Below are positions 59,085 through 64,000 of a stretch of 64,000 bases of DNA, piece by piece; position 1 is the stretch's first letter; every line of letters starts with the position of its first letter. Below the pieces are notes generated by a model. The model did not search any database. It saw only the letters and a program-made list of their open reading frames with translations, and was not told where the DNA came from. The stretch lies in NCBI GenBank assembly GCA_028023455.1, contig JAQFVV010012446.1, positions 6,449,501-6,513,500 of the forward strand, read 5' to 3'. Both the position numbers and the translations under genes were made by a program. This DNA comes from Epiperipatus broadwayi (taxonomy: Eukaryota; Onychophora; Udeonychophora; Euonychophora; Peripatidae).

Positions 59085-60926
59085 AATAGACCATAAAATA
59101 ATGTAGTCTCATTAAAAATCTGTCTTAAGTGTTGCAATTGTAATTAATTGCACTAATCTGCTCTATAGCCTTATTTTTTATTTATGGTCTTAATCTTTTT
59201 ATATCACCACTTATTTTTATTGTTTTTAATTTTATTTGAATAGCGCCATTGTAAATCTTTTGCAAGTTCTACCAATAATATCGCTGTTAAGCTCATTCAT
59301 ACCTGTACACAGGTATGGTCGTGTCATCAGAAAATCTGCTACAGTGAATTCTTTAAACCTCCAACTAATTCCATCATTATCTTAACCCTTACGTAACAAC
59401 CATCTCAATATATATTAAACAAATGAAGTAGTCAACATTTTTGCATTTTATCTCTTGCTTATATCTATATTTTTTTATTAGATCCTTTAATCCTAAAAGT
59501 ACTTTTATTTTGTATACATATTTTTTTAATTGATATCTCTTTTTTAGTATATTTCCCATTCTTTGTTTTACACAATAAAAAAAAAAAACCCATTAAAGTA
59601 ACAGTATTCGATTTATTTTCAACATTACTAAAACAAATATTAACTGGTTTCTCTCTATATATACATACTAGTGTTTTTAAACCAGTCCATAAATAACTTA
59701 AGGTTTGTCAAATATGTAATGTTGGTAATATAAAGCTATTCACAGTATAACCAAGTAAATAAACCTAATTATAACAATTCACGAGCCAGGTATAATTATT
59801 TAAATGAATGCAAATAATGGCCATCATTTTTTACATCGGTGTTAATGTATTTGCTAGATAACCATTGATAGGTCATTTCTTATCTGACAAAGAGATTGGT
59901 AAAGAGGGGGAGGGGGCAATATATGCAAGTTTATTTAAATGATTCACTTGGAAGCTGGCATGTAAATTATCATAATAGTATTTTTGGCTTTTGTTGTACA
60001 TGAACAGTATATATATTTATATGTAATTTTCAATCTTGATTAATTAATTAAATGCTATTATTAAATTTTTCAGTACCCCTTTATTTACTGGATTTCAAAC
60101 AGCTTTGATATCGGTTCAATAAGTTTTATATGATGCCAATAGATTGTGGGGTATTTTTTAAAAATTAACACTTTCATTGAATTTCATGATTAATTCTTTA
60201 AAAGGCGTTTACAGCTAATTAAAATAGAAAGAAAAAGAAATGAAGGATGAAATCTTAATTTCTCATGATTGTTGAAGTAAAACTTGCTTTTTTAAAAAAA
60301 AACATCATCTTTACGAGCGCAAAAATTTTGTAAATGATTATTAACACTTGCGAAATTCATTGTTTTGATTGTCTGTTTTCAAATTTGAATGCAAAAGATC
60401 CATTATTAAAGTATTTGAATATTAATATATTTATATATGTAAAATATTTTATAAAAAGCGTTTTTATTTAATCTGATCGATAATGTATTAAAAAAAAAAA
60501 CCCAAAGTATTTTTTTTGACTGCAATTTTAGTTGTTAGGCATAATTTGAAATAAGTGTGAGACATCTATAAATTAATTATTTCAATCACTATTTTTAAAA
60601 CGAGTGATTGAATTAATTTATGGAAACCTTACCCTTTTATTTCAAGTTAAATATAACAACCAAAATTGTGGTTGAAGAAAAAAAACATTTTGTGATTTTT
60701 AGTGCATTACTGATCAAATTAAATAAAAGCATTTTTTATAAAATATTATATATATACATTTTAAAGAGATTTATTTGGAGGTCAGAAGATGTAAGAAGGA
60801 AATTTATTGGATCATTATGGAAAAGTAAGACTATGACAGATTTTCTTCAAGAAATGCTGAAGATGTTTTTTGCTATGTCACTTATTGAAAATATGGAAAT
60901 ACATTGTGTTTTAAATATATTTAATA

Positions 60927-60964
60927 ATATATATATATATGTGTGTGTGTATATATATATATAA
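60927..60964. repeat. Compound (AT)n(GT)n(AT)n microsatellite
   Basis: ATATATATATGTGTGTGTGT followed by more AT units, directly before a family B foldback. Confidence 0.9.
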
Positions 60965-60966
60965 TA

Positions 60967-61420
60967 TTTAAATACATGTATATTACCAATACTAAACTTA
61001 ATGTAATTAAATGGACATATTAAGATCCTATGTGTGAAGGGTCAGATTGATTTATGGTCAACATGGGTATGACAATATTGGCATTATCAAGGACTTTGAG
61101 CATTTCATCTTTGGATTTTCAATGATATGGATGTCTGAAAAGCTGGAAAGTGAAGAAGAATGAAGCTTGTCCATTAAAGTTTGAAGATTTCCTATCTTAA
61201 TATAAACCGAAGTCATTGTATATGATCTTGACCAACCGATGAGTGCTGGTTCAGGATGAAATACATATATTGGAGGTCATTTATCTTTTTCACATATATG
61301 TGGTCATGTTTATCAATTATATAAGATGGATTGGATAGATGTAGAGAGCCTGAAAGTCTGAGTTCAAGTCCCTTATAAGTACATTAAGTTTAGTATAGAC
61401 AATATACATGTATTTAAATA
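60967..61420. repeat. Family B foldback with matching outer ends
   Basis: ATTTAAATACATGTATATTA with AATACTAAACTTAATGTA at the left is mirrored by TACATTAAGTTTAGTAT and ATACATGTATTTAAAT at the right end. The interior has the family B order TGGTCAACATGGGTATGACA, GGCATTATCAAGGACTTTGA, AGTGCTGGTTCAGGATG and GTCTGAGTTCAAGTCCC. Here the outer ends are symmetrical, unlike the 54300 copy. Confidence 0.75.
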
Positions 61421-61439
61421 TTACATATTCAAACTGCAC

Positions 61440-61835
61440 TCTACCCATCCCTCTTCTGTATAATTAAATGGATATATTAAGGTCCTACATGTGAGAGGTC
61501 AAATTGACTTATGGTCAACGTGAGTATGACAATAATACTGGCATCAGCAAAGGCTTTGAGCACTTTATCCTTGGATTTTCAATGATGTGGATGGCTGAAG
61601 AGTTGGAGAGTGGAGAAGATTGAAGCTTGTCCATTAAAGTTTGAAGATTTGCTATGTTAATTTAAACTGAACAGTGATTGTGTATATATGTGGTAGAGGG
61701 AGTGCTGGTTCAACTTGAAATAAGTATATTTGAGATCATTTATTTTTTTCACATGTATGTGGTCACATGTATCAGTTGTACAAGATGGATTAGATAGATG
61801 TGAGGAGTTTGAGTTCAAGTCCCTTATATATATAT
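61440..61835. repeat. Family B repeat, second tandem copy
   Basis: Repeats the interior of the preceding copy in the same direction (GGTCAACGTGAGTATGACAA, GGCATCAGCAAAGGCTTTGA, AGTGCTGGTTCAAC, GAGTTCAAGTCCC). It lacks the left outer end and runs into an AT microsatellite at 61826. Confidence 0.7.
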
Positions 61836-61844
61836 ATATTGTAC

Positions 61845-62170
61845 CGGGTTCAATCCGCAGAAGATCTTACTTACACTGCAAATGTTTTGGCTGGTTACAA
61901 ACTTCTTTATAATACATTTATAATCTTATTTAATTATAAATATTACGTGAAACGAACCGGCACGTTCGAGCAAAGTGGGAAATATTATTGATAGCTTTAA
62001 CTATCAACAATACCCACGATCAGATCGTGGCCCACCTCGGCTGCTAGATTCAAACCCCTACTATCCAAACACTTTATTTGTTTCGAAGTAAACCCCGGGC
62101 GCTAGCTAGTCTAAGACTAATGTGTTCGGACAGTAGGCTCATAATCCAGCGCTCGAAACAATCCCTAAAC
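61845..62170. other. GC-richer block, unclassified mobile-element-like
   Basis: Opens TGTACCGGGTTCAATCCGCA, with a B-box-like GGGTTCAATCC. It includes a small hairpin (TTGATAGC-TTT-AACTATCAA) and CACGATCAGATCGTG, and ends with phrases such as CCCCGGGCGCTAGCTAGTC and AACAATCCCTAAACTAGC. The composition differs from all flanks. It could be part of an LTR or a SINE; no direct repeat or coding frame supports either. Confidence 0.3.
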
Positions 62171-64000
62171 TAGCTCAGTCTGTTTTATTTTTTTATTCAA
62201 TAACAAATTATACAAACTTAGTGGTGAAAAGAATTGATAAAAAGAATTGACCGACAAAATAAGGCTTAAATTTAAAGACAATTTATTAACATTAATTATA
62301 CTAACGATAAATACTTTTATAAATTTTTTTAACTAACATAATATTGGTATTTTTTAATCACGCACACACTGACATATATAATAAAGCATTAAACAATATT
62401 TGATATTTAGAACACACAAATTAATAGTTCGTTTTTATGTGCTATAGAGTTTTTATAATTCGACTCTTGGAGGATTCACACAAATTTTTACGAATGCGAT
62501 GGCTTAGAAAGGAATATAAGAAAAAATGTTATTACCTAGGATTTTTGAAACGGATATAGTACTTGCTGTTTGCTGCTTTTAATGAAGTATATGTAACCGG
62601 TTAGATTCGAAGTTTTTCTGCGGAGATTTGATCATTATTAGTTGGTATTATTCCTGGAGACAATTAGATATTGACGGAGATTTTTCAAGCTGTTACAAAG
62701 ACATTATTTTCACGGACAGATCTGGATTTGGGATAGAGACAGCCACATGTTTTCTGTGGTTTTAACACTGCATTCTTGGTTGATTCCTAATAAACTGAAC
62801 TGTTGTGAACTCAACTAATATCTCTCTGTTATCATTTAACCCGACTAAATGTCCGATAAAAACTTTGGCTTATTTATACATGCCGCATGTTTTTATTTTG
62901 ATATCCTTTGGCAATATCTGTTGTCGAAATTCCTTTGATAATCCTTTCACAACGTGTTTTTGAAGATTGTTTAATTAGTAGCCATGCAAACGTGTTGTTT
63001 TTATACTTTTAATTAATAGCCCATCGCTGAATTCTTTACTGATAATCTTCTGTATTCATTTATTTCATCTTAACATTTAATATGCATATACTTATTATAT
63101 TTCAGTCACATGCACATATATAAATTTTATTCTAAAATCAGCACTTGTTTTAAGATGACTTTTTTTCTTTAACTTAAATAAAACGAGATTTATATTTTAA
63201 ACTTGAAAATCAACTTTTAATTTCTTTCCTATTTTTTTTTCAATCCCTTATAACTTTCATGAACAATATTTTCTTTAAACTAACAACAATAATAAAAGAA
63301 TTCTTTACTTATTTGAAAACCAACTTCTTTTAATTTGACGTTTCTAAAGCGAACCCTTTTCCTACTTTTAATTAATTATTTTATAACTTTTATTTCAAAC
63401 TCTTTAACTTTTACATTTTCAAAACAAACTGCAACAAAACACCTTAACTTTTAAATACATATTCTTTTAACGAATAATTTTTGTTTTAATAATTTTTTTT
63501 TCTCAACAAAATTATTATGTGCCAATTTATTGAATTGGTACAATATATATATATATTAAAGTGAGTATATTGCTGGAGAATTCTTCAATACTGAGCTAAA
63601 ATTCTGGTGTGTAAACAAAAATGTCAAATTAAATATTTTATAGTATTTAATTAAAGTATGAAACTCGTCTAAAATTGTTAATATTAAATAAATGAGATTT
63701 GTCCTATTTATGATATCTTCATGGAACTAACTTCTATTTATAAAATAAGATTTATAAATTATGTTGAAATGTATATTTAATTTTATTAAGTTGTTATTAC
63801 AATATAAAATTTTAAAAAAAAGTATTTTTCTTTAAAATCAAAATATATTTTAATGAATCTTATTAGCCAGTCAGCATATATTGTATACATCAGTAAACAA
63901 AACAATAATTGTATGTAACATTCTGAAATGTATGTGCTGGTGTTTGTGTGTGTGTATTTATACTTACACATACAATATAGACATATAAATAATTTTTACT

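Larger units (their letters stand above)
58105..64000 (+). other. VPS13 intron 10, partial
   Basis: Starts with GTAAGT; no acceptor with a matching VPS13 exon is found before the window ends. It holds two palindromes (58304, 58854), two family B copies (60967, 61440) and an odd GC-richer block (61845-62170). The 59100-60900 and 62850-64000 segments show only AT-rich sequence. Confidence 0.7.

Noticed and set aside
1-64000. CRISPR arrays, operons or bacterial-type systems
   Set aside because: Spliced exons, long introns and eukaryotic transposons show nuclear animal DNA; the spaced repeats here are dispersed elements, not regular arrays.

Overview
This is an AT-rich, intron-dominated piece of an animal nuclear genome. 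Its only protein-coding content is one gene on the + strand: ten exons of a VPS13-family bridge-like lipid-transfer protein (VPS13A/C type, reading closest to VPS13C). The exons are at 1-106, 9720-9848, 13411-13514, 23540-23707, 24877-25184, 30963-31116, 33769-33907, 38122-38243, 40828-41024 and 58013-58104. Every junction is GT...AG and all nine internal junctions agree in phase. Together they give about 506 residues of uninterrupted reading frame from the middle of the protein. The first exon is cut by the window start, the gene continues past the window end, and no start codon, promoter or terminator is in view.

Exons are 92-308 nt and introns run from 1.2 to 17 kb. Large introns, a base composition near 70% A+T, RTE-like LINEs, tRNA-derived SINEs and mariner, Tigger-like and other TA-target DNA transposons suggest an invertebrate. 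A mollusc, perhaps a cephalopod such as an octopus, is my best guess; this is inference and not a sequence-proven identification.

The introns are repeat graveyards. Intron 1 holds an antisense RTE fragment, tandem tRNA-like SINEs, a decayed LINE 3' end and a 372-bp hairpin repeat. Intron 2 holds a 1.94-kb terminal-inverted-repeat transposon with a 9-bp target duplication, an RTE tail and a mariner remnant. Intron 3 holds a Tigger/pogo-like element, a second TA-flanked element, two tandem duplications and several hairpins. Intron 5 has a mariner remnant, intron 6 two long foldbacks, and intron 7 a mariner remnant and a hairpin-plus-LINE composite. Intron 9 (17 kb) and the partial intron 10 contain further copies of these families.

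The most unusual signal is a set of near-perfect palindromes that do not look like ordinary MITEs. Several have a short unpaired tail of 30-60 nt on one side only and are flanked by direct repeats of 11-20 bp. That is the signature of target-primed retroposition, not of cut-and-paste transposition. One family shares its tail with the 3' end of a LINE remnant at 37.1-38.0 kb. These could be hairpin-bodied retroposons, possibly made by snap-back reverse transcription. In the VPS13 pre-mRNA they would form long double-stranded RNA, some of it close to exons.
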